From Ancylomarina longa (GTDB lineage Bacteria > Bacteroidota > Bacteroidia > Bacteroidales > Marinifilaceae), in contig NZ_RJJX01000003.1 of NCBI RefSeq assembly GCF_003996985.1, forward strand, positions 24,646-88,645: 64,000 nucleotides of DNA, read 5' to 3'. The position numbers and the translations under genes are program-made. Shown here piece by piece: positions 8,864-18,755 of this stretch. Every line of letters begins with the position of its first letter. Positions within the stretch are counted from its first letter, which is position 1. The notes below the pieces were generated by a model. It was not told the DNA's origin and did not search any database. It was given only the letters and a program-made list of their open reading frames with translations.

Positions 8864-11041
8864 ATGGGAAATAACTTTGAATTATCATCAAATTTAAAGA
8901 AGTATTTTGGATTCGAACATTTCAAGGGAAATCAGGAACCAGTAATTCAAAATATATTAGATGGGAATGACACATTTGTACTGATGCCTACTGGAGGGGG
9001 GAAATCATTGTGCTATCAATTACCTTCCTTAATATTAGAAGGTACCGCAATTGTTATATCACCCCTTATTGCACTAATGAAGAATCAGGTGGATGCGATG
9101 AGGAATTTTGGGGAAGACGATGGAATTGCGCACTTTTTGAATTCATCTTTGTCGAAATCGGCAACAATTAAGGTGAAAGAGGATGTAGTAGAAGGTAGAA
9201 CGAAATTATTATATGTTGCTCCTGAGTCACTGACTAAGGAAAGCAATATTGAATTTCTAAAAAAGATAAAGATTTCTTTCTATGCTGTAGATGAAGCACA
9301 TTGTATATCGGAATGGGGACATGATTTTCGTCCGGAATACAGAAAAATCAGGCCTATTGTGAATGAAATTGGAAATGCTCCAATCATTGCTTTAACTGCT
9401 ACCGCAACACCTAAAGTTCAACACGATATTCAAAAGAATCTTGGGATGTTGGATGCAAAAGTTTTTAAATCATCATTTAACCGACCAAATTTATATTACG
9501 AGGTCCTTCCTAAAATTAACGCGACAAAGGAAATAATTAAATTTATTCGTGCTAATACAGGAAAATCAGGTATTATTTATTGTTTGAGTAGGAAGAAGGT
9601 TGAGGAGTTGGCAGAAACATTGCAGGTAAATGGTATAAAAGCAGTGCCTTATCATGCAGGAATGGATTCTGCTTCTCGTTCTGGAAATCAGGATAAGTTT
9701 TTGATGGAGGATGTTGATGTTGTAGTTGCAACCATTGCATTCGGAATGGGAATAGATAAACCTGATGTTCGTTTTGTTATTCATTATGATATTCCCAAAA
9801 GTTTGGAAGGGTATTATCAGGAAACAGGTCGTGCAGGAAGAGATGGCGGGGAAGGTAAATGTTTGACTTTCTACAGTTATAAAGATATTCAGAAGTTAGA
9901 GAAATTTATGCAAGGAAAGCCAATCGCAGAACAAGAGATCGGTAAGCAGTTGCTAATGGAGACAGTATCCTATGCTGAATCAGCGGTTTGTAGAAGATCT
10001 GTTCTGTTGCATTATTTTGGAGAAAATCATACTGAAGAGAATTGTGGTAATTGTGACAATTGTCTTCATCCAAAGAAAGAATTTCAAGGTCAGGAATATG
10101 TGATTAAAGCTTTACAGATGGTAAAGGCTGTTAAGGAGCGATTTAAGGTAGACCATCTAGTCGATATTCTTACCGGAGAACAAAACTCAGCAATCAGAAC
10201 CTATAAGCACGACGAATTGGAAATGTTTGGTTCGGGGAGTGATAAAGATCATCATTTTTGGAATATGGTTTATCGTAGAGCTTTGATTCATTCCTTCATT
10301 GAAAAAGATATAGAACAGTATGGTGTAATTAAATTATGTCAGGCTGGGATAAATTTTCTTGAGAAGCCTGTTCCTTTTATGTTGACGGATGATCATGATT
10401 TTGAAAGTGTGGATTCTGAGGCTTCAAAGAGTGGAGGGACAGCCGTAATGGACGAAACTTTGCTAGTCATTCTCAAGGATTTGCGAAAAAAAGTCTCTAA
10501 GAAAAAGAGTTTGCCACCTTATGTAATTTTTCAGGATCCATCATTAGAGGATATGGCTATTCATTATCCAATTACAATTGAGGAATTATCGCATATTCAA
10601 GGTGTTGGTGCCGGTAAGGCAAAACGCTTTGGTAATGATTTCGTGGAATTGATAGCAAAGTATGTAGAGGAGAATGATATCGAAAGAGCTCAGGATATGG
10701 TTGTTCGTTCTATTGTGGATAAATCTAAATTTAAAGTTTATATTATTCAAAGTATTGATCGTAAAATGGATTTGGAAGATATTGCCGAAGCTAAGGGGAT
10801 GGAATTTGAGGAGTTGTTAAAAGAAATGGAAGCTATCATTTATTCAGGAACAAAATTAAATTTGAGTTATTATATTGATGATGTGATAGATGAAGACAGG
10901 CAAGAGGAGGTGATTGAATATTTTAGTGAAGCTGATACAGATAATATTGAAGATGCTTTAGATGAGTTAGGGGAAGAAGATTATTCGGAAAGTGATATGC
11001 GATTAATGAGGATTATGTTTCATTCAGAGAAGGGATTGTAA
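8864..11041 (+). CDS. recQ: ATP-dependent DNA helicase RecQ
   Basis: RecQ is a 3'-5' superfamily 2 helicase acting in recombination and replication repair. The 725-residue protein has Walker A MPTGGGKS (K47), the DEAH box at 143-146, and the helicase C motif with GRAGRDG. The zinc-binding domain follows (CRRS...CGNCDNC), then winged-helix and HRDC-like regions. It is over 100 residues longer than E. coli RecQ. The extra C-terminal segment (about 610-725) is acidic and resembles the HTH-type tail found in Bacteroidota RecQ. It is divergent from kdsD and ends at a terminator shared with the convergent gene. Confidence 0.96.
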   Translation: MGNNFELSSNLKKYFGFEHFKGNQEPVIQNILDGNDTFVLMPTGGGKSLCYQLPSLILEGTAIVISPLIALMKNQVDAMRNFGEDDGIAHFLNSSLSKSATIKVKEDVVEGRTKLLYVAPESLTKESNIEFLKKIKISFYAVDEAHCISEWGHDFRPEYRKIRPIVNEIGNAPIIALTATATPKVQHDIQKNLGMLDAKVFKSSFNRPNLYYEVLPKINATKEIIKFIRANTGKSGIIYCLSRKKVEELAETLQVNGIKAVPYHAGMDSASRSGNQDKFLMEDVDVVVATIAFGMGIDKPDVRFVIHYDIPKSLEGYYQETGRAGRDGGEGKCLTFYSYKDIQKLEKFMQGKPIAEQEIGKQLLMETVSYAESAVCRRSVLLHYFGENHTEENCGNCDNCLHPKKEFQGQEYVIKALQMVKAVKERFKVDHLVDILTGEQNSAIRTYKHDELEMFGSGSDKDHHFWNMVYRRALIHSFIEKDIEQYGVIKLCQAGINFLEKPVPFMLTDDHDFESVDSEASKSGGTAVMDETLLVILKDLRKKVSKKKSLPPYVIFQDPSLEDMAIHYPITIEELSHIQGVGAGKAKRFGNDFVELIAKYVEENDIERAQDMVVRSIVDKSKFKVYIIQSIDRKMDLEDIAEAKGMEFEELLKEMEAIIYSGTKLNLSYYIDDVIDEDRQEEVIEYFSEADTDNIEDALDELGEEDYSESDMRLMRIMFHSEKGL

Positions 11042-11093
11042 TGTTATTGTTCTTTCGTAAATGATTTTAGATATTGTTAATATTAGGACAATT

Positions 11094-11124
11094 AAAAAAG
11101 ACTGTTTCAAAAACAGTCTTTTTT
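11094..11124. terminator. Bidirectional terminator between recQ and the convergent gene
   Basis: An 8-bp stem (GACTGTTT at 11100-11107 with AAACAGTC at 11111-11118) has a 3-base loop. It is flanked by an A run on the left and a T run on the right, so it can end transcripts from both sides. Confidence 0.85.
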
Positions 11125-11125
11125 A

Positions 11126-12307
11126 TTATATAATCTTGGAGCGTTTGAATTTTTTATTTTCATCAAATAATATCCGATAGGTATGATGTATTTTATAAAT
11201 TTTTGCTCCTATATGATCCATCATGTGTATCATACGTGGATTAAAATCTCCTATCCAGTTTAATTCTAGTGTCTTAAATGGGAAGTTTGCCTCCAGTCCT
11301 GATTTGGAAAATTTATATATCATCGCTGCATCAATTCCACGTTTTTGAAATTTTGGAATAACCCCAAATATCAATCCAATAGCATTTTTATTTTTTTTAA
11401 GATATTTGTAAAATAAGAAGCGCAATTTTCCAAATAAATTTATTTTTCCTTTTAAATGTCTGAGATATTCATTTAAATCAGGAAGCATAATGAAGAAGCC
11501 GATAGGTTCACCTTGATGATATGCAAACCATATTAGCTTTTTGTGCATAATAGGCTGGAGCGATTGGAAAAGACTCTTGGTATTGTTTTCTGTAATTCCT
11601 TCAATACCCGGAATTTCGCGCACCCAAGCTTCGTTGTAGATGTAGGCAAAATCCTTAATTAATTGTGCCGTATTTTTCTTTTCAAAATGTACAATACTAT
11701 AATCAGGGTTGGAAAGTAGTCTATTCGCTTTCCATTTGATTATTTCACTCATGCTCTCCACTTCGAAAGTTGTGCGATAAGTAAATTGCTTAAAATAGAT
11801 TTGAAATCCATAAGATTCGAAAAGCTCTTGATAGTAAGGGAGGTGGTAGGGCATACAGTATACTGGAACGTGATCCCCTTGAGTGTGAAGTCCCCACCAT
11901 TGATGTCTTTCGCCAAAATTTATAGGTCCATCCATTGCCTCAATTCCGCGATTTTGAAGCCAATCTTTACAGGTGTTAAATAGTGTGAACGCAGCATTTT
12001 TATTGTTGATACATTCAAAAAAGCCCATACCTCCTGTTGGCTGATCGTTCAAGTTTTTAGTGTTCTGATCGATAAAGGCGGCTACACGACCAATAACCAA
12101 TTCGCTATTGTCTTTAAGAATCCACCTGCAACATTCTCCATGTTGGAACATCTTATTCTTTTCAGGAATGAAAATATTCTCAATGTCTGCATCTAATGGT
12201 TGTATCCAATTTTTAACTTCTCGGTACAGCCTTACTGGTAGACTAAGAAACTCCTTCTTTGTTTGAGGAGTGTTTACCTCTATGATTTTGAAATGCTTAT
12301 TCATCAA
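11126..12307 (-). CDS. GNAT-like N-acetyltransferase family protein of unknown substrate
   Basis: A cytoplasmic protein of 393 residues. The C-terminal half (about 200-370) looks like a GNAT fold: a segment on residue environment (IGFFIMLPDL), then the VIPKFQKRGIDAAMIY stretch, which matches the acetyl-CoA-binding R/QxxGx(G/A) motif. The N-terminal half contains GPINFGERHQWWGL, typical of the Bacteroidota family of hypothetical proteins related to YghO. No signal peptide is present. Its start overlaps by 11 bases the stop of the upstream membrane protein, so the two are translationally coupled. Substrate unknown. The second Met (12304) is an equally possible start. Confidence 0.7.
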   Translation of the reverse strand: MMNKHFKIIEVNTPQTKKEFLSLPVRLYREVKNWIQPLDADIENIFIPEKNKMFQHGECCRWILKDNSELVIGRVAAFIDQNTKNLNDQPTGGMGFFECINNKNAAFTLFNTCKDWLQNRGIEAMDGPINFGERHQWWGLHTQGDHVPVYCMPYHLPYYQELFESYGFQIYFKQFTYRTTFEVESMSEIIKWKANRLLSNPDYSIVHFEKKNTAQLIKDFAYIYNEAWVREIPGIEGITENNTKSLFQSLQPIMHKKLIWFAYHQGEPIGFFIMLPDLNEYLRHLKGKINLFGKLRFLFYKYLKKNKNAIGLIFGVIPKFQKRGIDAAMIYKFSKSGLEANFPFKTLELNWIGDFNPRMIHMMDHIGAKIYKIHHTYRILFDENKKFKRSKII

Positions 12308-13325
12308 TCGAAGTAGGTTTTGCTGTACTTATATTGTTTTTATTCACTAATGGTAAAGCGATAACTGATAATGCACCAAGAATAATAATCATACCAGTTT
12401 GGGCTCCGTGTACTACAAGGGCAAAACTTCTGGATAAACTTTCTATGTTTGAAATTCCTGGTAGATAAATCAATAGGGTTCCAATCACCATAAAATGCCA
12501 TGCGCCAATTCCACCTTGTACAGGTGCAACCATTCCAAAACTCCCCATAACGAAAACTGTTAATCCTGCAAGAGCAGGTAAGTTAGAGGTGAATCCAAAA
12601 CTGAAAAAACAAATGTAGGTCATTAGGTAATACATGATCCAAATGAATACTGTATGGAAAATAAAGGACCATTTTTTTTCTAGTTTTCGAATCGTTCGCA
12701 AACCATCCATAAAATTACGTAGTATTCGATCTATTTTTATGAATAAAGCTGTATTCTTAAATCTTTTGCGAAGAAACCAGATGATTAAAGATAAAACTAG
12801 AAGAACGTATAGGGTGTTTGCAGAGGCAAATATGTTAGAAAGTTTTTCACTTACATCCGGGTTATTTGATATGAATCTGGTAATAATGGGATATTGGGTG
12901 ATAGAGGCTATTAAAAGAAAAATTAGAAGCATAATGATATCAAGAGCTCTTTCTAAAACAACAGTTCCAACTAATTTCGAGAAAGAAATACCTTCATATT
13001 TACTAATTACACCACATCTGGATATTTCACCCATTCTTGGCAATGCTAGATTGGCAAAATAACCAACCATTACCGCTAGAAAAGTATTTATGGTTCTTGG
13101 TTTTTTCCCAAGAGGTTCAATTAACATATTCCAGCGAATGGTTCTGCTTATATGGCTAAGTAAACCGAAAAATAAGGAGAGTAGTATCCAGTAATAGTTA
13201 ACTTCATGTTCTATAGTATATATTAGTTCTGTAACGTTCTGTCCTCTGTATAAGTACCAAAAAAGTGCAGCGCTAATGAAAAAGAAAATTAGAAATTTGA
13301 TGATATTAACCAGGTTTTTCTTCAA
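12297..13325 (-). CDS. Lysylphosphatidylglycerol synthase TM / UPF0104 family membrane protein
   Basis: A 342-residue integral membrane protein with about eight hydrophobic segments. It contains the family hallmarks SHISRTIRW, then ANLALPRMGEISRC, and the later VQGGIGAWH segment. These match the YbhN/AglD-type family that includes the flippase part of MprF. No catalytic lysyl-transferase domain is attached, so it is probably a lipid or polyprenol-linked flippase-like protein rather than a full MprF. It is coupled to the downstream GNAT-like gene by an 11-base overlap. The pairing suggests a lipid-modification role, but that is only an inference. Confidence 0.82.
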   Translation of the reverse strand: MKKNLVNIIKFLIFFFISAALFWYLYRGQNVTELIYTIEHEVNYYWILLSLFFGLLSHISRTIRWNMLIEPLGKKPRTINTFLAVMVGYFANLALPRMGEISRCGVISKYEGISFSKLVGTVVLERALDIIMLLIFLLIASITQYPIITRFISNNPDVSEKLSNIFASANTLYVLLVLSLIIWFLRKRFKNTALFIKIDRILRNFMDGLRTIRKLEKKWSFIFHTVFIWIMYYLMTYICFFSFGFTSNLPALAGLTVFVMGSFGMVAPVQGGIGAWHFMVIGTLLIYLPGISNIESLSRSFALVVHGAQTGMIIILGALSVIALPLVNKNNISTAKPTSIDE

Positions 13326-13539
13326 TTTTAATATTTTAATCGTTAGAAATGTTTGAATTGCTTATTCGGCACTATTTTTCCCAAGCAATATCAAATAGTT
13401 TGACTATTAAGTCCTAAATTTACCGAGCAAATTTAAGCTACAAAAATAAGTAAATGTTTCAAATCTCCCTTGAATTGCTATTATTTTTAATTTTTGTTAA
13501 AATATAGGACTATTCAGGATGTGATTAATTAATAGAATT

Positions 13540-14319
13540 ATGGGGTACGTACGGGCGAAGAAAAACTTAGGTCAACATTTTTTAAAAGATCTTAATATTG
13601 CTAAAAAAATAGTTGCCGGATTAAAAGCCGAAAATATCTCCAAGGTATTGGAAATTGGCCCGGGAATGGGAGTGTTAACACAGTTTCTGTTAGAGGAAAC
13701 TCGTTACGAGACTTCGGTGGTTGAAATTGATACTGAATCGGTAGCTTATCTAAAAGAGAACTTTCCGGGTCTTTCTGATCGGATTATTGGAGAGGATTTC
13801 CTTAAGTATAATCTTTCTAACTTGTTTAAAGAGCAATTTGCTATTATTGGAAATTTTCCTTACAATATTTCTTCTCAAATATTTTTTAAAGTTCTAGCTC
13901 ATCGAGATCAAATACCAGAGGTGGTTGGTATGATTCAAAAAGAGGTTGCGGAACGGATGTGTTCCTGTCCTGGAAATAAAACCTATGGTATCTTAAGTGT
14001 GCTTATGCAAGCTTTTTATAAAATAGAATATTTATTCACTGTGAGTGAAAAAGTTTTTGCGCCACCACCAAAGGTTAAGTCCGCAGTCATCCGAATGGAA
14101 CGTAATAACAGAAATGCGCTGAACTGTGACGAGTCCCTATTTTTCCGGGTGGTAAAGACTGGATTTAATCAGCGTAGAAAAACGTTGCGGAATTCATTGA
14201 AACCTATCTTGGGGGATCGGAAACTAGCAGAGGATATAATGGCTCTAAGACCAGAACAATTAAGTGTTGATCAGTTCATTGATCTAACCAATAAAATTGA
14301 GCATTTGTTACAGGATTAA
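13540..14319 (+). CDS. rsmA: 16S rRNA dimethyladenosine transferase RsmA/KsgA
   Basis: RsmA dimethylates two adjacent adenosines in helix 45 of 16S rRNA during small-subunit assembly. The 259-residue protein begins with the [11 protein letters not shown] motif and has the SAM-binding motif [10 protein letters not shown] and the catalytic NFPYN (family N-L/I/F-PY). A C-terminal helical domain follows. Length is normal. It is followed 24 bases later by mgtE. Confidence 0.96.
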   Translation: MGYVRAKKNLGQHFLKDLNIAKKIVAGLKAENISKVLEIGPGMGVLTQFLLEETRYETSVVEIDTESVAYLKENFPGLSDRIIGEDFLKYNLSNLFKEQFAIIGNFPYNISSQIFFKVLAHRDQIPEVVGMIQKEVAERMCSCPGNKTYGILSVLMQAFYKIEYLFTVSEKVFAPPPKVKSAVIRMERNNRNALNCDESLFFRVVKTGFNQRRKTLRNSLKPILGDRKLAEDIMALRPEQLSVDQFIDLTNKIEHLLQD

Positions 14320-14343
14320 ATAACGACCTTAAAAATCAATATC

Positions 14344-15699
14344 ATGCAATTTGAATTGACTCGTGAATATATCGATATTCTCAAAACAATTATCGAAAAT
14401 AAGAATGAAGCCGAGGCCATTGCTTTGATGAAAGAATTGCATCCTGCTGATATTGCTGAGATTTACGATGAATTAAATATCGAGGAAGCAAAGTTTCTAT
14501 ATCTTCTTTTGGATGGTGATACCGCAGCAGATGTATTGGCTGAATTGGAAGATGATGACCGGGATAGATTTTTAAAGATCTTACCACTTGAGGTTATTGC
14601 CAAAAAGTTCATTGATAGAATGGACTCCGATGATGCTGCGGATGTGATCGGTAGTTTATCCGAAGAGCAACGGGAGGGGATACTCTCTCATATAGATGAT
14701 ATTGAACAGGCTGGAGACATTGTAGATTTACTTCATTACGATGAAGATACCGCAGGTGGTTTGATGGCTAAAGAAATGGTGATCGTTAATGAGAACTGGA
14801 CCGTTCTTACCTGTTTGAGAGAACTTAGTCGACAAGCTGAGGATATTGATGAAATTTACTATGTATATGTAGTGGATGACGACGGGGTTTTAAAAGGAAC
14901 TTTATCCTTAAAAAAAATGATATTAAGTTCTACTTCGGCCAAAATAAGTAATATCTATCAACCTGATGCGATGTCTGTTCGTACTGAGGAGAGTGATGAA
15001 GTGGTTGCTAGAATTATGGAGAAATACGACTTGATCGCTATTCCAGTAGTAGATAGTATCGGAAGGTTGATGGGGCGTATCACGATTGATGATGTGGTTG
15101 ATGTAATTCGTGATGAAGCGGAGAAAGATTACCAATTAGCATCAGGTATTAGTGAGGATGTGGAATCAAACGATTCAATTTGGTTACAAACCAGAGCCCG
15201 TTTGCCTTGGTTGTTGATCGGATTAATGGGCGGTATTTGTAGTGCATTGGTTATTTCTGTTCATGAAAATGATTTGGGAATAAATCCAGCAATGGCGTTT
15301 TTTATCCCACTAATTACAGCAATGGGAGGAAATGTCGGTGTACAATCTTCAGCGATAATCGTTCAGGGAATAGCAAATAAATCCTTGGGAATGGAAAGTA
15401 CTTTTAGCAGATTGATGAGAGAGCTTATGGGAGCTTTTGTGAATGGGATAACTTGCTCTTCTATTGTATTTTTATATAATTCTTTATTCTCTGATTCTTA
15501 TGCACTAACGATTAGTGTATCTGCTGCATTGTTTTCCGTTATTATTTTTGCATCCATTTTTGGTACTTTAATACCATTGTCTCTACATAAAATTAAAATT
15601 GATCCTGCTCTTGCTACGGGTCCGTTTGTTACAACACTTAATGATATTGTAGGCTTATTAATTTATCTTTCGATTGGCGCATATTTTTACGGATTATAG
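14344..15699 (+). CDS. mgtE: Magnesium transporter MgtE
   Basis: MgtE is a dimeric Mg2+ channel gated by cytosolic magnesium. The 451-residue protein shows the standard order: an acidic N-domain with HPADIAEI near 35 and DEDTAGGLM near 137, two CBS domains (about 140-260), and five transmembrane segments from about 285. The pore-region sequence GGNVGVQSSAI is present. It is co-directional with rsmA. A second, unrelated Mg2+/Co2+ transporter (corA) is present further along the window. Confidence 0.95.
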   Translation: MQFELTREYIDILKTIIENKNEAEAIALMKELHPADIAEIYDELNIEEAKFLYLLLDGDTAADVLAELEDDDRDRFLKILPLEVIAKKFIDRMDSDDAADVIGSLSEEQREGILSHIDDIEQAGDIVDLLHYDEDTAGGLMAKEMVIVNENWTVLTCLRELSRQAEDIDEIYYVYVVDDDGVLKGTLSLKKMILSSTSAKISNIYQPDAMSVRTEESDEVVARIMEKYDLIAIPVVDSIGRLMGRITIDDVVDVIRDEAEKDYQLASGISEDVESNDSIWLQTRARLPWLLIGLMGGICSALVISVHENDLGINPAMAFFIPLITAMGGNVGVQSSAIIVQGIANKSLGMESTFSRLMRELMGAFVNGITCSSIVFLYNSLFSDSYALTISVSAALFSVIIFASIFGTLIPLSLHKIKIDPALATGPFVTTLNDIVGLLIYLSIGAYFYGL

Positions 15700-15816
15700 G
15701 TTTGTTGATTTTTATCATGGAGTAGCCGTAAAGGATTCAATTATTAATATAATATAGCTATGAAAAAGAAGTACAAAATCTTTTTTTTCATATGCCGTTT
15801 TTTTTATCAAAGTTCT

Positions 15817-15824
15817 TAACTTTG
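15817..15824 (+). promoter_or_regulatory. Putative -7 box for purH (TAACTTTG)
   Basis: An exact TAnnTTTG match. The purH ATG is 128 bases downstream, so the transcript would have a leader of about 120 nt. The -33 region is a T-run without a clear TTG. I could not recognise a known riboswitch in the leader. Confidence 0.4.
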
Positions 15825-15951
15825 CACTACATTTCCACAACACATTCAAGTATTTGATAATCAATTTGTTGTCTATGTTTAGTTCTGGGATTAATTTTCC
15901 GGAAGGGAATAGGTTTATTTCAAATGTAAAATTACCCCAAAAAAAAGAATT

Positions 15952-17484
15952 ATGAAGAGAGTGCTTATCAGTGTTTTTGATAAATCAGATGTAGTTGATT
16001 TTGCGAAAGAATTAGTTGAATTAGGATGGGAGATTATTTCAACCGGAGGAACTTCGGCTAAATTTAAGGAAGCTGGAATTTCTGTCATGGATATTTCAGA
16101 TTTGACAAAATTCCCTGAATGTTTCGATGGACGTGTGAAGACTTTACATCCAAATGTTGAAGGTGGTATACTCGCTATTCGCGATAATGAAAATCACAAA
16201 AAGCAAATGCATGATCTCGGTATAGAGCCAATTGATATTGTTGTTTGTAATTTGTATCCTTTCAAGCAAACCATTTTGAATGCAGAAGCAAGTCATGAAG
16301 AAATAATTGAAAATATCGATATAGGTGGCCCAACAATGTTGAGAGCTGCTGCTAAAAATTATAAATTCGTTTCTGTTATAACCGATCCTGCTGATTACAA
16401 AAAGGTGATTTCAGAATTGAAGGAGTCCGGTGAAACGAGAGCCGCGACTAAAGAATATTTGGCAGCGAAAGTTTTTGAACATACAGCACATTACGATGCC
16501 TTAATTTCTGGTTATTTCAATAGCAAATTAAAAATATCTGATCCTCAAACTCTAACTTTAACATTCGAGAAGAAACAGGATCTTCGTTATGGTGAAAATC
16601 CGCACCAAAAGGCAACTTTTTATTCTCAAATAAAAGGAACGGAAGGAACTTTAACTGCTGCGAAAAAAATTCACGGAAAGGAATTATCCTATAATAATAT
16701 AGGGGATACTGATGGTGCATTGGAAACTTTGAAAGAGTTTGAAGAGCCAACGATTGTAGCTGCGAAACATGCTAATCCTTGTGGTATTGGTAGTGCTGAT
16801 TCCATTTCGGAGGCTTTCCGAAAAGCTTATGATGCTGACCCGGTGTCCATTTTTGGAGGTATTGTTGCTTCGAATAGGGAAATTGATAAAGCAACAGCTG
16901 AAATTATGAGTAGTATTTTTTTGGAAGTAATTGTTGCACCTTCCTACAGTATTGAAGCAATTAAAATCCTGACAAAAAAGAAAAATCTGAGACTTTTGGA
17001 ACTAGCAAACATTTCAAAATCTGATTATTCTGCAATGAAAGGGAAAACCGTTTTGGGCGGTTTTTTAATTCAGGAAATGGATCAGAAATTATTGGGTGGA
17101 GAATTAAAAATCGTTACCGATCGACAGCCATCTGAAAAAGAAATGGAAGACTTGATGTTTGCATGGAAAACAGTAAAACATGCAAAATCAAATGGAATTG
17201 CTATAGCAAAAGATAAAACAACTTGCGGAGTTGGTCCTGGTCAGGTGAGTAGAATCTGGGCATTGGAAAATGCTATTCGACAAGGAGCAGATCGAATTCA
17301 GGGAAGTGTATTGGCCTCGGATGCCTTCTTCCCATTTGCCGATAGCGTTGAGGCAGCTCATGCAGCTGGAATCACAGCTATTATTCAGCCAGGAGGTTCA
17401 ATTCGTGATCAGGAATCAATTGATTTAGCCAATAAATATGGAATTGCTATGGTATTCACCGGAATGAGGCATTTTAAGCATTAA
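15952..17484 (+). CDS. purH: Bifunctional AICAR formyltransferase / IMP cyclohydrolase PurH
   Basis: PurH catalyses the last two steps of de novo IMP synthesis. The 510-residue protein has an N-terminal MGS-like IMP cyclohydrolase domain (LISVFDKSDV, STGGTSAKF, GRVKTLHPNVEGG). The C-terminal AICAR transformylase domain carries the catalytic KHANPCG motif near residue 270. Full length and intact. mreB follows after about 200 bases. purE, hpt and adk for the same pathway are elsewhere in the window. Confidence 0.97.
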   Translation: MKRVLISVFDKSDVVDFAKELVELGWEIISTGGTSAKFKEAGISVMDISDLTKFPECFDGRVKTLHPNVEGGILAIRDNENHKKQMHDLGIEPIDIVVCNLYPFKQTILNAEASHEEIIENIDIGGPTMLRAAAKNYKFVSVITDPADYKKVISELKESGETRAATKEYLAAKVFEHTAHYDALISGYFNSKLKISDPQTLTLTFEKKQDLRYGENPHQKATFYSQIKGTEGTLTAAKKIHGKELSYNNIGDTDGALETLKEFEEPTIVAAKHANPCGIGSADSISEAFRKAYDADPVSIFGGIVASNREIDKATAEIMSSIFLEVIVAPSYSIEAIKILTKKKNLRLLELANISKSDYSAMKGKTVLGGFLIQEMDQKLLGGELKIVTDRQPSEKEMEDLMFAWKTVKHAKSNGIAIAKDKTTCGVGPGQVSRIWALENAIRQGADRIQGSVLASDAFFPFADSVEAAHAAGITAIIQPGGSIRDQESIDLANKYGIAMVFTGMRHFKH

Positions 17485-17685
17485 TAAATAGGAATTATTC
17501 TACTAAAAGTTAAGGAATAGATTTAATTCTTAGATGAAAGTGGGATTTCAATATATTAATTTAGAAAGTAATTGTGCTGTTTTACTTGTAATGTGTAAAT
17601 TGCGTTCTATCATCAATGATGTGTTAAATCTATTCAATAATTTACAATTGAATAATCTGAAATAATAAAATTATAAAGCTACCAT

Positions 17686-18708
17686 ATGGGATTTTTTTCA
17701 TTTTTAACTCAGGAGATAGCAATCGACCTTGGTACGGCCAACACAATAATTATCAGCAATGATAAAATTGTAGTTGACGAACCTTCGATTGTTGCACTCG
17801 ATCGCCGCACCGAAAAAATGGTTGCAATAGGTGAAAAGGCTCGCCAAATGCAAGGTAAAACGCATGCGGATTTGAGAACCATTCGTCCTTTAAGAGACGG
17901 TGTTATTGCAGATTTTAATGCGGCAGAGCAAATGATTCGGGGAATGATCAAAATGATCAATAAAAAACCTCGATTGTTTCCTCCTTCCCTCCGAATGGTT
18001 ATTTGTATTCCCTCAGGAAGTACAGAAGTGGAGATGCGTGCAGTACGGGATTCCTCTGAACATGCAGGAGGTCGGGATGTTTATATGATATATGAACCAA
18101 TGGCAGCGGCAATTGGAATTGGGATTGATGTGGAAGCTCCGGAAGGAAATATGGTAGTAGATATCGGAGGAGGAACAACGGAAATTGCTGTGATTTCATT
18201 GGGAGGTATTGTGACGAATAAATCGATTCGTATAGCCGGTGATGATTTAACGTTGGATATTCAGGAATATATGCGCCATCAGCATAATATTAAAATTGGA
18301 GAACGTACTGCTGAAGAAATTAAAATACATGTGGGTTCTGCATTATCAGAATTGGAAGAACCACCAACTGATTTTCGTGTTCAAGGACCGAATCAAATGA
18401 CTGCTCTGCCGATTGAGGTGCCTGTTTCCTATCAGGAAATAGCCCATTGTTTGGAAAAATCAATTTCAAAAATTGAAATAGCAATTTTAAGCGCTTTGGA
18501 ACAAACACCTCCGGAATTATATGCTGATATCGTAAATAAGGGAATATATCTTGCTGGTGGAGGAGCATTACTAAGGGGTCTGGACAAAAGATTGACGGAT
18601 AAAATTAATATTCCTTTTCATATAGCAGAGGATCCGTTGAGAGCAGTAGCGAGAGGTACTGGGATAGCGTTGAAAAATGTTGATAAGTTTTCCTTCTTGA
18701 GAAGATAA
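17686..18708 (+). CDS. mreB: Rod shape-determining protein MreB
   Basis: MreB is the bacterial actin homologue that guides lateral wall synthesis. The 340-residue protein has the actin-like phosphate loops (DLGTANTII near residue 12, and VVDIGGGTTEIAVIS near 155) and the adenosine motif GGGALLRGLD near 290. Length is standard. It is the first gene of the mreB-mreC-mreD-mrdA-rodA cluster, 47 bases before mreC. Confidence 0.97.
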   Translation: MGFFSFLTQEIAIDLGTANTIIISNDKIVVDEPSIVALDRRTEKMVAIGEKARQMQGKTHADLRTIRPLRDGVIADFNAAEQMIRGMIKMINKKPRLFPPSLRMVICIPSGSTEVEMRAVRDSSEHAGGRDVYMIYEPMAAAIGIGIDVEAPEGNMVVDIGGGTTEIAVISLGGIVTNKSIRIAGDDLTLDIQEYMRHQHNIKIGERTAEEIKIHVGSALSELEEPPTDFRVQGPNQMTALPIEVPVSYQEIAHCLEKSISKIEIAILSALEQTPPELYADIVNKGIYLAGGGALLRGLDKRLTDKINIPFHIAEDPLRAVARGTGIALKNVDKFSFLRR

Positions 18709-18755
18709 TACTAAGGGAGAGTAATTGTAGTTATAACCAGGATTTGATTATTTGA

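Noticed and set aside
15761-15820. Short frame MKKKYKIFFF... upstream of purH as a leader peptide
   Set aside because: It lies mainly before the predicted transcription start, lacks a ribosome-binding site, and is what a T/A-rich stretch produces by chance.
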